DNA of 64,000 nucleotides from Metridium senile (GCA_949775045.1 OX459097.1:4975185-5039184), one strand, 5' to 3'. Positions 28,003 through 39,885 are shown, counted from the stretch's first letter. The notes: generated by a model not told the origin, from the letters alone. A program made the numbers and translations.

Positions 28003-28953
28003 TTAATTTCCCTCAATAAGAGAGTGTCCACAAATAAGAAGACGCATAGCATTTCTGATCTCGCTTATCCTCCAGCAATAGATAACAGGATTAACGACTC
28101 CATTGCACATAATAAACGTTTCGGCAAAGGCAAACAGCAACAGTATTTGTAGATTCCAATCGATAGAAACCGAGTTCACAATCAAAGCAATTGCTAAAAA
28201 AACATAGCTTAATACAAAGGCGCCAATAACATAATACATGGTGTTCACCGATTTCTTGTATCTTGGCATGTTAAAGTTCGGCTGGAAAGACTGCTCCTGA
28301 GCGTGGATTTGAGCCTGATGTCGACGAATTGCTCGAGAGATATTGAATATAAAATAACAGTTCAACCCAAGCATCACAATCAGATTTACACTCCCAAAGA
28401 TATAAAGATGTTTCTTGACAGGTACAAACAAACCTAAAACAATAATACCACCTACGCAAAACATCCATATAAGACCAAGAAGGATGATATAACGTCTCAC
28501 TGTTACATATTCTTGGTATCGCAGATGAACATAGACAGCTAGAAATCGGTCTAAAGTTATAGCTGTTAAAGTATAAAAAGAAATATACGCAAGTAACCAA
28601 AATGAAGAATAATATATCTTAGCAACCAAGCAATAAACCTTCACATTATGATCAATATCAACGTATTTCATAACAGCAAATACAGGTTGCGCAAAGACCG
28701 CTACACCAAAGTCTGAAATGGCTAGTCCAAGGATTAAGATATTGGAAGGAGTCTGTAGAGGAGCTGTCCTGCATATTGTCAATATTACTAAGATGTTGGA
28801 AATGGACGCAGTTACACTTATAACTGTATTGACCGCAATCAGTGTATAAATGCAGTTGATGTAGACTGTGTTGTATTCAAAATGAAGGAAAGGGATATCC
28901 CGATATGGACGACACAAGTCTAACTGCTCTTTTCCGTCCGAAGCGTTTGCCAT
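28003..28953 (-). CDS. Class A GPCR, family copy 4 (intact)
   Basis: 316 aa with MANASDGKEQ start. Its start is 2,471 bp from the start of copy 3, which in turn is 2,434 bp from that of copy 2. All family landmarks are intact (SDFGVAVFAQPVFAV, TLDRFLAVYV, NPVIY). Unlike the other copies, the C-tail reads AMRLLICG with one Arg lost. The N-terminal sequon is NAS. Confidence 0.9.
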   Translation of the reverse strand: MANASDGKEQLDLCRPYRDIPFLHFEYNTVYINCIYTLIAVNTVISVTASISNILVILTICRTAPLQTPSNILILGLAISDFGVAVFAQPVFAVMKYVDIDHNVKVYCLVAKIYYSSFWLLAYISFYTLTAITLDRFLAVYVHLRYQEYVTVRRYIILLGLIWMFCVGGIIVLGLFVPVKKHLYIFGSVNLIVMLGLNCYFIFNISRAIRRHQAQIHAQEQSFQPNFNMPRYKKSVNTMYYVIGAFVLSYVFLAIALIVNSVSIDWNLQILLLFAFAETFIMCNGVVNPVIYCWRISEIRNAMRLLICGHSLIEGN

Positions 28954-29515
28954 GACAAAATCAAATGCTCAAATGAACTTTTCTAGAGAATTTAAAGGTA
29001 TATACAGCCAAAATGTTTACTAGACACATGCAGTGAATATGTGATGTTTAAATTAAAACATTTTCAAGTTAATTTAAAAGTATATACTGCCTCAAGTCTA
29101 ACACACCATGCAGTTATGTGCTGTTTTAATTAAAATTTCCCAAGATAATTTAAAAGAATATACAGCCTCTGAAAGTCTACCACACACATGCTGTAATGTA
29201 GTGTTTTCATTAGAGGATTTCAAGATTAGTTAAAAGTATATACATGCAGCCTCTGAAAGTCTACCACACACATCCGTGCAGTTATGTGATGTTTTATTTA
29301 AAAGATTTCAAGAGAATATAAAAGTATATACTGCCTCTGAAAGTCTACCACACACATGCAGTTATGTGATGTTTTCATTAAAAGATTTAAAGAGAATTTA
29401 AAAGTATATACAGCCTCTGAAATTTGAACACACACATGTAGCGTTATTGTTGTAGTGATCAGTATTTTCTGTCTTAGTTTCAGTCTTTTTCACATTTTTT
29501 TATTGGATTTTTTTC
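28954..29515. repeat. ~80-bp satellite array between receptor copies 4 and 5
   Basis: 28,965-29,440 holds about six units, each with GTATATACAGCCTCTGAAAG, a CACACACATGCAG core and TTTTAATTAAAAGTTTTCAA. The conserved upstream block of the other cassettes is missing, so the array joins directly to the 3' flank of copy 5. This is the shortest spacing in the cluster and points to a deletion, perhaps by unequal exchange between satellites. Confidence 0.75.
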
Positions 29516-30454
29516 TTAGTTTCCCTCCATTCGATAGTGTCCACAAATAAGACGACGCAAAGCATTCCTGATCTCACTTATCCTCCAGCAATAAATAACC
29601 GGATTAACGACTCCATTGCACATAATAAACGTTTGGGCAAAGGCATGGTGCACCATTATTGCTAGATTTGTTTCGATAGAAATCGAGCTCAAGATCAAAC
29701 CAATTCCTAAAAGAACATAGCTCAATACAAAGGCGCCAATAACATAATACATGGTGTTGACCGATTTCTTGTATCTTCGCATGTTAATGTTTGGCTGGGC
29801 AGACTAGTACTGCTCTTGGGCATTGATTTGAGCTGAATGTCGCTCTAGCGATATAGATTATAAAATAACAGTTTAACCCAAGCATCACAATCATAAAAAC
29901 ACTCCCCAAGATGAGCTGTTTATTCACAGTGTCAATCAAACGTAAAACAATAATACCTCCTCCGCAAAACACCCATATAAGACCAAGAAGGATGATATAA
30001 CGTCTCACTGTTACGTATTCTGGTTTCGCAGATGGAGATACACGGCTAGAAATCGGTCTAAAGTTATAGCTGTTAAAGTATAAAAAGAAATATTGGCAAG
30101 AAACCAAAATGAATAATAATACATCTTAGCAACCAAGCAATAAACCTTCACATTATGATCCAAATCAACGTATTTCATAACAGCAAATACAGGTTGCACA
30201 AAGATTGCTACACTAAAATCTGAAATGGCTAGTCCAAGGATTAAGATATTGGATGGAGTTTGTAGAGGAGCTGTCCTGCATATTGTCAATATTACTAAGA
30301 TTGGAAATGGACGCAGTTACACTTATAACTGTATTGACCGCAATCAGTGTATAAATGCAGTTGATGTAGACTGTGTTGTAATCAACATGAGGAAAGGGAT
30401 AGGATATAGACGACACAAGTCTAACTGCTCTTTTCCGTCCGTAACGTTTGCCAT
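29516..30454 (-). pseudogene. GPCR family copy 5, multiple frameshifts
   Basis: Compared with intact copies there are at least five indels: 1 bp lost near 30,390 (before TM1), 2 bp lost near 30,300, 1 bp lost near 30,021 (after the DRF region), about 8 bp lost near 29,850 in the third intracellular loop, and about 5 bp gained near 29,805. TM6-TM7 and the C-tail (SYVLLGIGLILSS, NPVIY) are still readable in one frame. No single frame could give a receptor. Confidence 0.9.
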
Positions 30455-31022
30455 GATAAAACCAAATACCCAAATGAACGTTTTCTAGATGATTTAAAAT
30501 TACATACAGTCTCACTGAAGTTTACTACACACATGCTTCGGTAAAGTCATGTTTTAATTAAAAGTTTTCAAGAAAATTTAAAAAGTATTGTGATATTTTA
30601 ATTAAAAGTTTAATTCAACAGAAAGTCCATGTTGTCTTTTTCAAATTAATAAAAAACCTGTTTCGAATGACAATGGCATCAAGACAGTAATATAAAATCA
30701 TAATAATTTCCTCAAATTTAATTGTTTGAAAGACTGTACATGTTCTATTATTTATTAATCAATCTGTAAGTTGTGACAGTGTATTTGTACAGCTGTATGC
30801 ATCGATGAGAACAACCATTGGTACACACGTAGCCTTGGGATTCAAGGAAGCCTAACGACATCAACAGGGATAGCAGAATGACTATCCCTGCAGCGTGGAT
30901 GCAATAGTAAGCACTCCACTAAACCAATGACATGCAACCCTGAATGATTCTCAAAGGAATCCAACAAGCGGTATATAAGACCTAATCTCATGGGTCGTAT
31001 TTCACGTTACAGGATATTCTTT
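30455..31022. other. Upstream region of receptor copy 5
   Basis: 30,475-30,610 contains one to two satellite units. 30,720-30,960 is the conserved upstream block, most like that of copy 1 (GTGACAGTGTATTTGTACAGCTG). No coding sequence. Confidence 0.6.
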
Positions 31023-31282
31023 TAAAGGCTCATTTGCACCCGAGGTGCATTGCGGCCGTTTATTTTTGTTTTGAAAATATTCATTTTTGAAAGTATTTTC
31101 CTCGAAAGCTTAATTAGATATTAACGTTAACTGTTAAATAATATTTTATTGAAAAAGAACTACCATAACCGAAAGATGGAAACAGATATAATCTTATAAC
31201 TTTTTCTGCACAAAAACAAAAAAATTCCGTATGTGATAAAATCCTCGAAGCGCGCAATGCATCTCAGATGCATGTGGGCCTT
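31023..31282. mobile_element. 260-bp MITE, short member of the family at 21,977
   Basis: Terminal inverted repeats of about 28 bp (AAGGCTCATTTGCACCCGAG and complement) ending GGGCCTT. Its reverse complement aligns with the left part of the element at 21,977-22,800 (shared CACATACGGAA, GTTTCCAT, TAATATCTAATTAAGCTTTC). Confidence 0.7.
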
Positions 31283-31582
31283 CAATGATCGAAACTTTTC
31301 TTAATTTTTCATACAAGTATTTGAAGAAAAAATAGTTTACGTATTTTTTCGGAGTCATTGACGGTTAATTTGATGGCGCTTGACGGTTAAATTTTAGCCC
31401 GGCACTTGACGGATAACCCCATTGAGAACCTCTAGCAGTGACAGTCGAATTAAATGTCGCGTTACAAACCCATGACATTCATAAGGCAAACGAATAACAA
31501 TCTGCTAACTGTGGGTTCTCACCGTAATATTGATATTAATTAAACATCTGAATGATTCGTTATTAAATATACGTCATTTTTG

Positions 31583-31654
31583 TAAGAAAGCAATCAATAA
31601 TAAAGCAATCAATTAATAAAGCAATCAATGATAAAGGAATCAATAATTCTTAAG
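31583..31654. repeat. Short 15-bp minisatellite, about five units
   Basis: Degenerate copies of CAATCAATAATAAAG ending in AATAATTCTTAAGATAGG. Both flanks match those of the huge array at 34,606-37,053, so this is the unexpanded sister locus. Confidence 0.85.
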
Positions 31655-33010
31655 ATAGGTAATAAAATGAAATTTGTACTCACAGTAAAAAAAGTTAATT
31701 TAACTTTACTAATATTTATTTTGTTTTTATGATCTATACGTAAAAGCAATATTGATCATGCGGTTCAGTCTACAGTGTTTTAATAAAATGACGATATGGA
31801 TCGGTCAATATCTCTTATATCAACAATTCTAAACTGGACACGTCTGTTGTTCAGTATGTCAATGATGGATGGATAAAAACTATTATAAGCTGCCCGTTAT
31901 AAAAAGTGACGTCATCCGTCACGTGATCATGACTGACAACGAATAGCGTTCATAGCGAAGCTCCATACCATACTTCATACGTATTTATGTACGTGTACAT
32001 CGCGATGTTGATTGGCTGTTACATTTCGGCGGGAATTAATTAGATTGACGCGCGCCAAAGCTGTTTTTGTTTACAACTTTTAAAAGCAAAGTTTTTTTTA
32101 TCCACAACAAAAGTCAAACAGACAAAAGACAACAACAAAATGCTACCTAGAAGCAAAGCTCTTCTTATTCCAAACTATCAACAAAGGAAATGGAATTTTT
32201 AACGGGGAAAACAAAGCAGGGAGTTTTGCCAAAATCCAGAATATATACTTGAACGAAGACGTATGCCGGAGAAATACATTTTACTAAAGCAGATTAAATG
32301 GTGAACTGAGAACAACAATAAAGCGTGTTTGTAGATAGCTTCCAGCTTTGCAGAAAAAGATAGAGTATAGGAACAGGCCCGTAGCAGGGTAAATTTATCT
32401 GAAGAGGCCCAAATAACTTCATCGGGCGATTTCGAAACCTGCCTCGGGTCCTAAAGTTACCGTAATTTAGTGCAATTTATGGGGAAAAAATGTGAAGAAA
32501 TGAGACACAACATCAGACACTTCAAGGCAATTATACGTGACTTAAGGCGTTTTGGGGGTGATTTCATTTTGGGAGTTTTGGGGGGATTTTAGCAGTTTTT
32601 AAGCAATTTTAGGCGTTAGGGTCGATCTCTGCGTTTTGTACATTTGCCGTGCATGATGGCTTTTTAGTAAATCTTACGTTGAAAAGGGTTATTTTACACA
32701 GAAAATGTTTTAGAATTTCCTTCTTATTATTATTTTTTTTTAATAAATAGTTGCCATCCTATTCAGTTCTAGTTGGAGTTACATTTTTGTCAATTAAAAG
32801 CTTATATAATGTTGATTTTTTACAGTGTTTTCAAAGAAATTTCAAAGAAATAAAATGGGTTGCAAATACATGGCTCGTGCATACATGATATTTACAAAAA
32901 AATTAAACTGGGAGCTTTGCTATTGGGTAGTATTTAATTTGTATATTAGTTATTACATTTACGGTAGAAATTAAATTTACGGTTGCATTAAATTTACAAG
33001 TGATACTATT
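31655..33010. other. Non-coding DNA between the short minisatellite and receptor copy 6
   Basis: The first ~110 bp (GGTAATAAAATGAAATTTG ... TTTACTAATATTTATTTTG) recur near 37,830 and, inverted, at 63,890-63,980. The rest is unassigned: a CG-containing stretch near 31,900-32,060, an apparently unique part at 32,100-32,640, and 32,640-33,008 matching the 3' flank of receptor copy 1. No convincing gene. Confidence 0.5.
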
Positions 33011-33955
33011 TTAGTTTCCCTCCATTAGTGAGTGTCCACAAATAAGACGACGCAATGCATTCCTGATCTCCCTTATCCTCCAGCAATAAATAACAGGATT
33101 AACGACTCCATTGCACATAATAAATGTCTCGGCAAAGGCATCGAGGAACATTATTTCTAGATTCCTTTCGTTAGAAATCGTGTTCACAATCATAGCAATT
33201 GCTAAAAGAACATAGCTTGATACAAAAGCACCAATAACATAATACATGGTGTTGACGGATTTCTTGTATCTAGGCATGTTGATGTTCTGCTGGGCAGACT
33301 GCTCTTGTTCGTGGATTTGAGCCTTATGTCGACGAATCGCTTGAGCAATATTGAATATAAAATAACAGTTTAATCCAAGCATCATGATCGTCAATGCACT
33401 CCCCAAAATGAACTGTTTCTTGACAGTGGCAATCAAACGTAAAACAGTAATACCAACTCCGCCAAAAACCCATATAAGACCAAGAAGGATGATATAACGT
33501 CTCACTGTTACGTATTCCTGGTATCGCAGATGGAGATACACAGCTAGAAATCGATCTAAAGTTATAGCTGTTAAAGTATAAAAAGAAATATTGCCAAGAA
33601 ACCAAAATGAAGAATAATACAACTTAGCAACCAAGCAATAAACTTTCACATTATGATCCAAATCAACGTATTTCATAACAGCAAATACAGGTTGCGTAAA
33701 GACAGCTACACCAAAGTCTGAAATGGCTAGTCCAAGGATTAAGATATTGGAAGGAGTCTGTAGAGAAGCTGTCCTGCATATTGTGAATATTACTAAGATG
33801 TTTGAAAAGGATGCAGTTACACTTATAACTGTGTTGACCGCAATCAGTGTATACATGCATTTGATGTAGACTGTGTTGTATTCAACATCAAGGAAAGGCA
33901 TAGAATATGGACGACACAAGTCTAACTGCTCTTTTCCGTCAGTAACGTTTGCCAT
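33011..33955 (-). CDS. Class A GPCR, family copy 6 (intact)
   Basis: 314 aa from MANVTDGKEQ; an in-frame ATG 19 codons upstream exists but is not shared by the family. Sequence features that set it apart are SYVLLAIAMIVNTISNERNL in TM6 and the following loop, RLIATVKKQFILGS in the second extracellular loop, QAIRRHKAQIHEQEQ in the third intracellular loop, and a TM6 beginning VIGAFVSSYV. The 3' flank is homologous to that of copy 1 rather than copies 3 and 4. Confidence 0.9.
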   Translation of the reverse strand: MANVTDGKEQLDLCRPYSMPFLDVEYNTVYIKCMYTLIAVNTVISVTASFSNILVIFTICRTASLQTPSNILILGLAISDFGVAVFTQPVFAVMKYVDLDHNVKVYCLVAKLYYSSFWFLGNISFYTLTAITLDRFLAVYLHLRYQEYVTVRRYIILLGLIWVFGGVGITVLRLIATVKKQFILGSALTIMMLGLNCYFIFNIAQAIRRHKAQIHEQEQSAQQNINMPRYKKSVNTMYYVIGAFVSSYVLLAIAMIVNTISNERNLEIMFLDAFAETFIMCNGVVNPVIYCWRIREIRNALRRLICGHSLMEGN

Positions 33956-34605
33956 GATAAAACCAAATACCCAAATGAACGTTTTCAAATTACATACAGT
34001 CTCACTGTACACATGCTGCGGTATAGTGATGTTTTAATTAAAAGTTTTCAAAAATATATAACATTATATACAGCCTCATGTTTACTAGATACATGCATGA
34101 AGTATATATGAAGTAGTGATATTTTAATTAAAAGTTTAATTCAACAGAAAGTCCATGTTATCTTTTTCAAATTAATAAAAAAACTTTTTTTTTAATAATA
34201 ATGGCAACAAGACAGTAATATAAAATCATAATAATTTTCTCAAATCTAATATGTTTGAAAGACTGTACATGTTCTATTATCTATTAATCAATCTGTAAGT
34301 TGTGACAGTGTATTTGTACAACTACATCGATGAGGCACAACCATTGGTAAACACGTATCTTTCGGATTCGAGAAAGTCGGTAAATTTTTTTGATGCTTGA
34401 CGGTTAAAATTTGTTTTAACGGTTAAATTTTAGATGGTTTTGCGCTTGGTTGTTAATCCCATTGAGAAATTCTAACACTTTTGCAGGCAAAAACCCATGA
34501 CTTTCGTGAGACAAACGAATAACAATCTACTTACTATGAGTTTTTCACCATAGCATTGATATTAATTAAAAAACAGACTGATTTGTTATTAGATATACGT
34601 CCTTT
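33956..34605. other. Upstream region of receptor copy 6
   Basis: 33,985-34,140 contains two degraded satellite units. 34,255-34,385 is the conserved upstream block. 34,440-34,600 contains the block (CAAACGAATAACAATCTAC, ATTGATATTAATTAAA) that borders the minisatellite here and at 31,500-31,583. Confidence 0.6.
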
Positions 34606-37053
34606 TGTAATAAAGCAATCAACAATAAAGCAATCAATAATAAAGCAATCAATAATAAAGCAATCAATAATAAAGCAATCAATAATAAAGCAATCAATAA
34701 TAAAGCAATCAATAATAAAGCAATCAATAATCAAGCAATCAATAATAAAGCAATCAATAATAAAGCAATCAATAATAAAGCAATCAATAATAAAGCAATC
34801 AATAATAAAGCAATCAATAATAAAGCAAACAATAATAAAGCAACCAATAATAAAGCAACCAATAATAAAGCAATCAATAATAAAGCAATCAATAATAAAG
34901 CAATCAATAATAAAGCAACCAATAATAAAGCAATCAATAATAAAGCAATCAATAATAAAGCAATCAATAATAAAGCAATCGATAATAAAGCAATCAATAA
35001 TAAAGCAACCAATAATAAAGCAACCAATAATAAAGCAATCAATAATAAAGCAATCAATAATAAAGCAATCAATAATAAAGCAATCAATAATAAAGCAATC
35101 AATAATAAAGCAATCAATAATAAAGCAAACAATAATAAAGCAACCAATAATAAAGCAACCAATAATAAAGCAATCAATAATAAAGCAATCAATAATAAAG
35201 CAATCGATAATAAAGCAATCGATAATAAAGCAATCAATAATAAAGCAACCAATAATAAAGCAACCAATAATAAAGCAATCAATAATAAAGCAATCAATAA
35301 TAAAGCAATCAATAATAAAGCAATCAATAATAAAGCAATCAATAATAAAGCAATCAATAATAAAGCAATCAATAATAAAGCAACCAATAATAAAGCAACC
35401 AATAATAAAGCAATCAATAATAAAGCAACCAATAATAAAGCAACCAATAATAAAGCAATCAATAATAAAGCAATCAATAATAAAGCAATCAATAATAAAG
35501 CAATCAATAATAAAGCAATCAATAATAAAGCAATCAATAATAAAGCAATCAATAATAAAGCAACCAATAATAAAGCAATCAATAATAAAGCAATCGATAA
35601 TAAAGCAACCAATAATAAAGCAACCAATAATAAAGCAACCAATAATAAAGCAATCAATAATAAAGCAATCAATAATAAAGCAACCAATAATAAAGCAATC
35701 AATAATAAAGCAATCAATAATAAAGCAACCAATAATAAAGCAATCAATAATAAAGCAATCAATAATAAAGCAATCAATAATAAAGTAATCAATAATAAAG
35801 CAATCAATAATAAAGCAATCAATAATAAAGCAATCAATAATAAAGCAATCAATAATAAAGCAATCAATAATAAAGCAATCAATAATAAAGCAATCAATAA
35901 TAAAGCAATCAATAATAAAGCAATCAATAATAAAGCAATCAATAATAAAGCAATCAATAATAAAGCAATCAATAATAAAGCAATCAATAATAAAGCAATC
36001 AATAATAAAGCAATCGATAATAAAGCAATCAATAATAAAGCAATCAATAATAAAGCAATCGATAATAAAGCAACCAATAATAAAGCAACCAATAATAAAG
36101 CAACCAATAATAAAGCAATCAATAATAAAGCAATCAATAATAAAGCAATCAATAATAAAGCAATCAATAATAAAGCAATCAATAATAAAGCAATCAATAA
36201 TAAAGCAATCAATAATAAAGCAATCAATAATAAAGCAACCAATAATAAAGCAACCAATAATAAAGCAATCAATAATAAAGCAACCAATAATAAAGCAACC
36301 AATAATAAAGCAATCAATAATAAAGCAATCAATAATAAAGCAACCAATAATAAAGCAATCAATAATAAAGCAATCAATAATAAAGCAATCAATAATAAAG
36401 CAATCAATAATAAAGCAACCAATAATAAAGCAATCAATAATAAAGCAATCAATAATAAAGCAACCAATAATAAAGCAATCAATAATAAAGCAATCGATAA
36501 TAAAGCAACCAATAATAAAGCAACCAATAATAAAGCAACCAATAATAAAGCAATCAATAATAAAGCAATCAATAATAAAGCAACCAATAATAAAGCAACC
36601 AATAATAAAGCAATCAATAATAAAGCAATCAATAATAAAGCAATCAATAATAAAGCAATCAATAATAAAGCAATCAATAATAAAGCAATCAATAATAAAG
36701 TAATCAATAATAAAGCAATCAATAATAAAGCAATCAATAATAAAGCAATCAATAATAAAGCAATCAATAATAAAGCAATCAATAATAAAGCAATCAATAA
36801 TAAAGCAATCAATAATAAAGCAATCAATAATAAAGCAATCAATAATAAAGCAATCAATAATAAAGCAATCAATAATAAAGCAATCAATAATAAAGCAATC
36901 AATAATAAAGCAATCAATAATAAAGCAATCAATAATAAAGCAATCAATAATAAAGCAATCAATAATAAAGCAATCAATAATAAAGCAATCAATAATAGAG
37001 CAATCAATAATAAAGCAATCAATAATAAAGCAATCAATAATAAAGCAATCAAT
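34606..37053. repeat. Giant 15-bp minisatellite, about 163 units
   Basis: Head-to-tail CAATCAATAATAAAG over ~2.45 kb with almost no length changes. Variants are point changes: CAACC or CAAAC in place of CAATC, CAATCGAT, and rare TAATC. Variant blocks recur (CGAT unit followed by runs of CAACC near 35,585-35,640, 36,055-36,110 and 36,485-36,540), indicating that segments of about 28-32 units were themselves duplicated. Because 15 is divisible by 3 the array is open in several frames on both strands; this is a periodicity artefact, not coding. Confidence 0.95.
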
Positions 37054-38940
37054 AATTCTTATGATAGGTGGCTTACATCACGCGTACGTCAATTTCAAAT
37101 TCAAAAGCGTAATTTAGCATTATAATAAATTTGAAAAAAACTTACAGTCTTGTTAAGCGTTCAAAACTACATATATTGGTCAAGTTTCAAGATTGTAGAT
37201 CATTTCGTCGTGGCGTTATGGGCGGACAAACATGACGTGTTTTTTGGTAAAAAATATATGGAGCGGCCATCTTGGCATAAACATGGTGGACAAAACTTCA
37301 AAGGCATAACATGACGGAATATCCATTGATTTGTATGCTATTTTATTAGTGAAATATGTTTGAGATTTTATAAAGGCGAAATGTTTTCAATTCGGGTAAA
37401 ATAATTTTAATTTCAATACTTATTCAGATAGATATGACTGTATTGCGTGACAAAACGTTAACCTTAATAGCTACCAAACATCAAAATGGCTCGAAACGTC
37501 TTCCTGTAACTTGTGTCAATAACTGGATTTCTAAAACTTATTTTAGAACTTTCTTTATAGTAAACTGTATAGTTTAGATTTTGACTTTTGGATGACTTCT
37601 TATGAAAGCCAGCAATAGAATTACAGCGCAACGCGTAAAAGTATGGTCACTGATAATGTATTCGCATACTTCTGTCTCGCCATCGATCCAATAAGCGTTT
37701 TGATCCGAGACAAGATAACACAATCCTACAACGCTGATTGGATCGATTGCGAGACAGAAGTATGCGAATACATTATCAGTGGCCATACTTTTACGCGTTG
37801 CGCTGTCAATTTGTAACACCGCAAAAAAAAAATATTTTAACTTTACTAATATTTATTTTGTTTATATGATATCTACATATAAGCAATATTGATGATGCAA
37901 TTGTTTTTATAGTGTGTTAATGAATTGTGTAACTTTATAGTGATATATTACATGCAGATCATATTAATTATTGTTAGATGCATTGACAACACTTCCACGC
38001 AATACCGCGCTATTCAAATAACAGTTTCAGATTTGTAAATTAATATAATAATAATAATATTATTAAATAATTCATATTACAAAAGTTATTACTAAGTACT
38101 TATTGGCTGAGTTAGGTTGGGCCGTACGGGAAAATATTTGGCATGTACAAATGACCAAGAGCCAAATATTTACTTATATCATATGACCCACTCTTTTAAA
38201 TTTAAAGGCCATTTTTTGATGTTACGAGAACCGGGTCCGTACGTGTTTTTCGGACCAAGTGAAACAAAGCCGCACGGACCCCATCACGTAACTTTTTCCG
38301 AAGGTTTTCTCAAGAGACCGCACCGGACAGAATACAGGTCATATGATCAATTCAAATATTGACTTCTATTATGTCAATGAAATGTTGAAAACTCTATATG
38401 GCATCGTAAAATGTTTTGATGAACAACAAATGAGTATTTTTTGAAGTGGATTTAAAACGGTTATTGTCTTCTGGTTTAGAGTTCTTTGTATTGCAAGATA
38501 TTGTTGTGGCCTGTATCATGAAGAAAAAGCCGAACAAATGGCTCTGATCGTCAAACATACTTGACTGGTTCGCTGATTACATTGTTTAAGTAAAGCAGTT
38601 CCGGCTACTCCACAATGGATTGTTTGTTGGGATTGAGCGCATTCAACAGGAGCGTGCAGCTGAAACGTTCGCAAGGTTGCATGCACATATTCGAAGCAGA
38701 GTGATATTAGCAAATATTGACTAATATCAAAGATACCGATAGTACCGCAAACAATAGCATCTCCTGTGTTCTACATTTAGCAAAACAAACCGTAAGAACT
38801 GTAAAAGCAACGAAAAGTATAACTGTTGATGTTGGAATCGATAATATGGCAATGTTGGAGATACAGTGTAATTGTTGTACTGATATTTTCTGTCTTAGTT
38901 TCATTCTTCATTTCACATTGCTTTTATTTCATTTTTCTTT
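37054..38940. other. Non-coding DNA between minisatellite and receptor copy 7
   Basis: The module flank (ATTCTTATGATAGG) is interrupted at about 37,068 by roughly 750 bp of foreign DNA ending near 37,830, where the flank resumes (TTTACTAATATTTATTTTG). 38,070-38,360 carries another apparent insertion relative to 58,975-59,010 (shared ATTACAAAAGTTATTAC and ATTGACTTCTAT flanks). 38,360-38,720 is repeated at 47,760-48,050. 38,730-38,900 is the 3' block of copy 7. Confidence 0.55.
37623..37806. repeat. 184-bp palindrome
   Basis: Arms of about 70 bp at 37,623-37,692 and 37,736-37,806 (ACAGCGCAACGCGTAAAAGT ... and its complement) are almost perfect around a ~43-bp loop. It lies in the insertion that interrupts the minisatellite flank, so it is probably a foldback or MITE end. 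Confidence 0.8.
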
Positions 38941-39885
38941 TTAGTTTCCTTCCATTAGGGAGATTCCACAAATAAGACGACGCAAAGCTTTCCTGATTTC
39001 GCTTATCCTCCAGCAATAGATAACAGGATTAACGACTCCATTGCACATAATAAACGTTTCGCCAAAGGCAAAGAGCAACGTTATTGCTAGATTCGTTTCG
39101 ATAGACATCGAGATCACAATGAAAGCAATTACTAAAGGAACATAGCTTAATACAAAAGCACCAATAACATAATACATGGTGTTGACAGATTTCTTGTATC
39201 TTGGCATGTTGATGTTCTGCTGGGTGGACTGCTCCTGGGCGTGGATTTGAGCTGAATGTCGACGAATCGCTCGAGCGATATAGATTATAAAATAACAGTT
39301 TAAACCAAGCATCACAATCATAAATGTGCTCCCCAAAATGTGCTGTATCTTGACGGAGGCAATCAAACGTAAAACAATAATACCACCTCCGCCAAACACC
39401 CATATAAGACCAAGAAGGATGATATAACGTCTCACAGTTACGTATTCCTGGTATCGCAGATGGAGATACACGGCTAGAAATCGGTCTAAACTTATAGCTG
39501 TTAAAGTAAAGAAAGAAATACTTGAAAGACACCAAATGGATGAATGATACATCTTAGTAACTAAGCAATAAACCCTCACATTATAATCCAAATCAGCGTA
39601 TTTCTGAACAGCAAATACAGGTTGAACAAAGACCGCTACACCAAAGTCTGAAATGGCTAGTCCAAGGATTAAGATATTGGAAGGAGTCTGTAGAGGAGCA
39701 GTACTGCAAATTGTGAATATTACTAAGCTGCTGGAAATGGACGCAGTTACACTTATAACTGTATTGGCCGCAATCAGTGTATAAATGCAGTTGATGAAGA
39801 CTGTGTTGTATTCAACATCAAGGAAAGGGATAGGATACGGACTACACAAGTCTAACTGCTCTTCTACGCCCGTAACATTTGCCAT
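38941..39885 (-). CDS. Class A GPCR, family copy 7 (intact)
   Basis: 314 aa from MANVTGVEEQ (ATG four codons upstream also possible). Its closest relative in the window is copy 9 on the other strand: both share VRVYCLV.KMYHSSIWCLS, KIQHILGS and SMSIETNLAITLLFAFGETF. In this copy TM1 carries SSSLVIFTICSTAPL in place of SNILVIFTICRTAPL, and TM3 reads TAISLDRF. All landmark motifs are present. Confidence 0.9.
   Translation of the reverse strand: MANVTGVEEQLDLCSPYPIPFLDVEYNTVFINCIYTLIAANTVISVTASISSSLVIFTICSTAPLQTPSNILILGLAISDFGVAVFVQPVFAVQKYADLDYNVRVYCLVTKMYHSSIWCLSSISFFTLTAISLDRFLAVYLHLRYQEYVTVRRYIILLGLIWVFGGGGIIVLRLIASVKIQHILGSTFMIVMLGLNCYFIIYIARAIRRHSAQIHAQEQSTQQNINMPRYKKSVNTMYYVIGAFVLSYVPLVIAFIVISMSIETNLAITLLFAFGETFIMCNGVVNPVIYCWRISEIRKALRRLICGISLMEGN

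Noticed and set aside
34556..37052. Long ORFs of 410 codons (+) and 773 codons (-) over the minisatellite
   Set aside because: They are pure 5-residue repeats caused by a 15-bp unit without stops, open on both strands. No start context, promoter or non-repetitive domain.
34606..37053. CRISPR-like array
   Set aside because: Units are contiguous 15-mers with point variants and no spacers, in a eukaryotic setting.
37574..37819. 81-aa ORF over the 37.6-kb palindrome
   Set aside because: It spans both arms and the loop of an inverted repeat; open by chance.
38117..38362. 81-aa ORF near 38.2 kb
   Set aside because: It lies within a segment that looks inserted relative to the 58.98-kb copy; no homologous pattern recognised.
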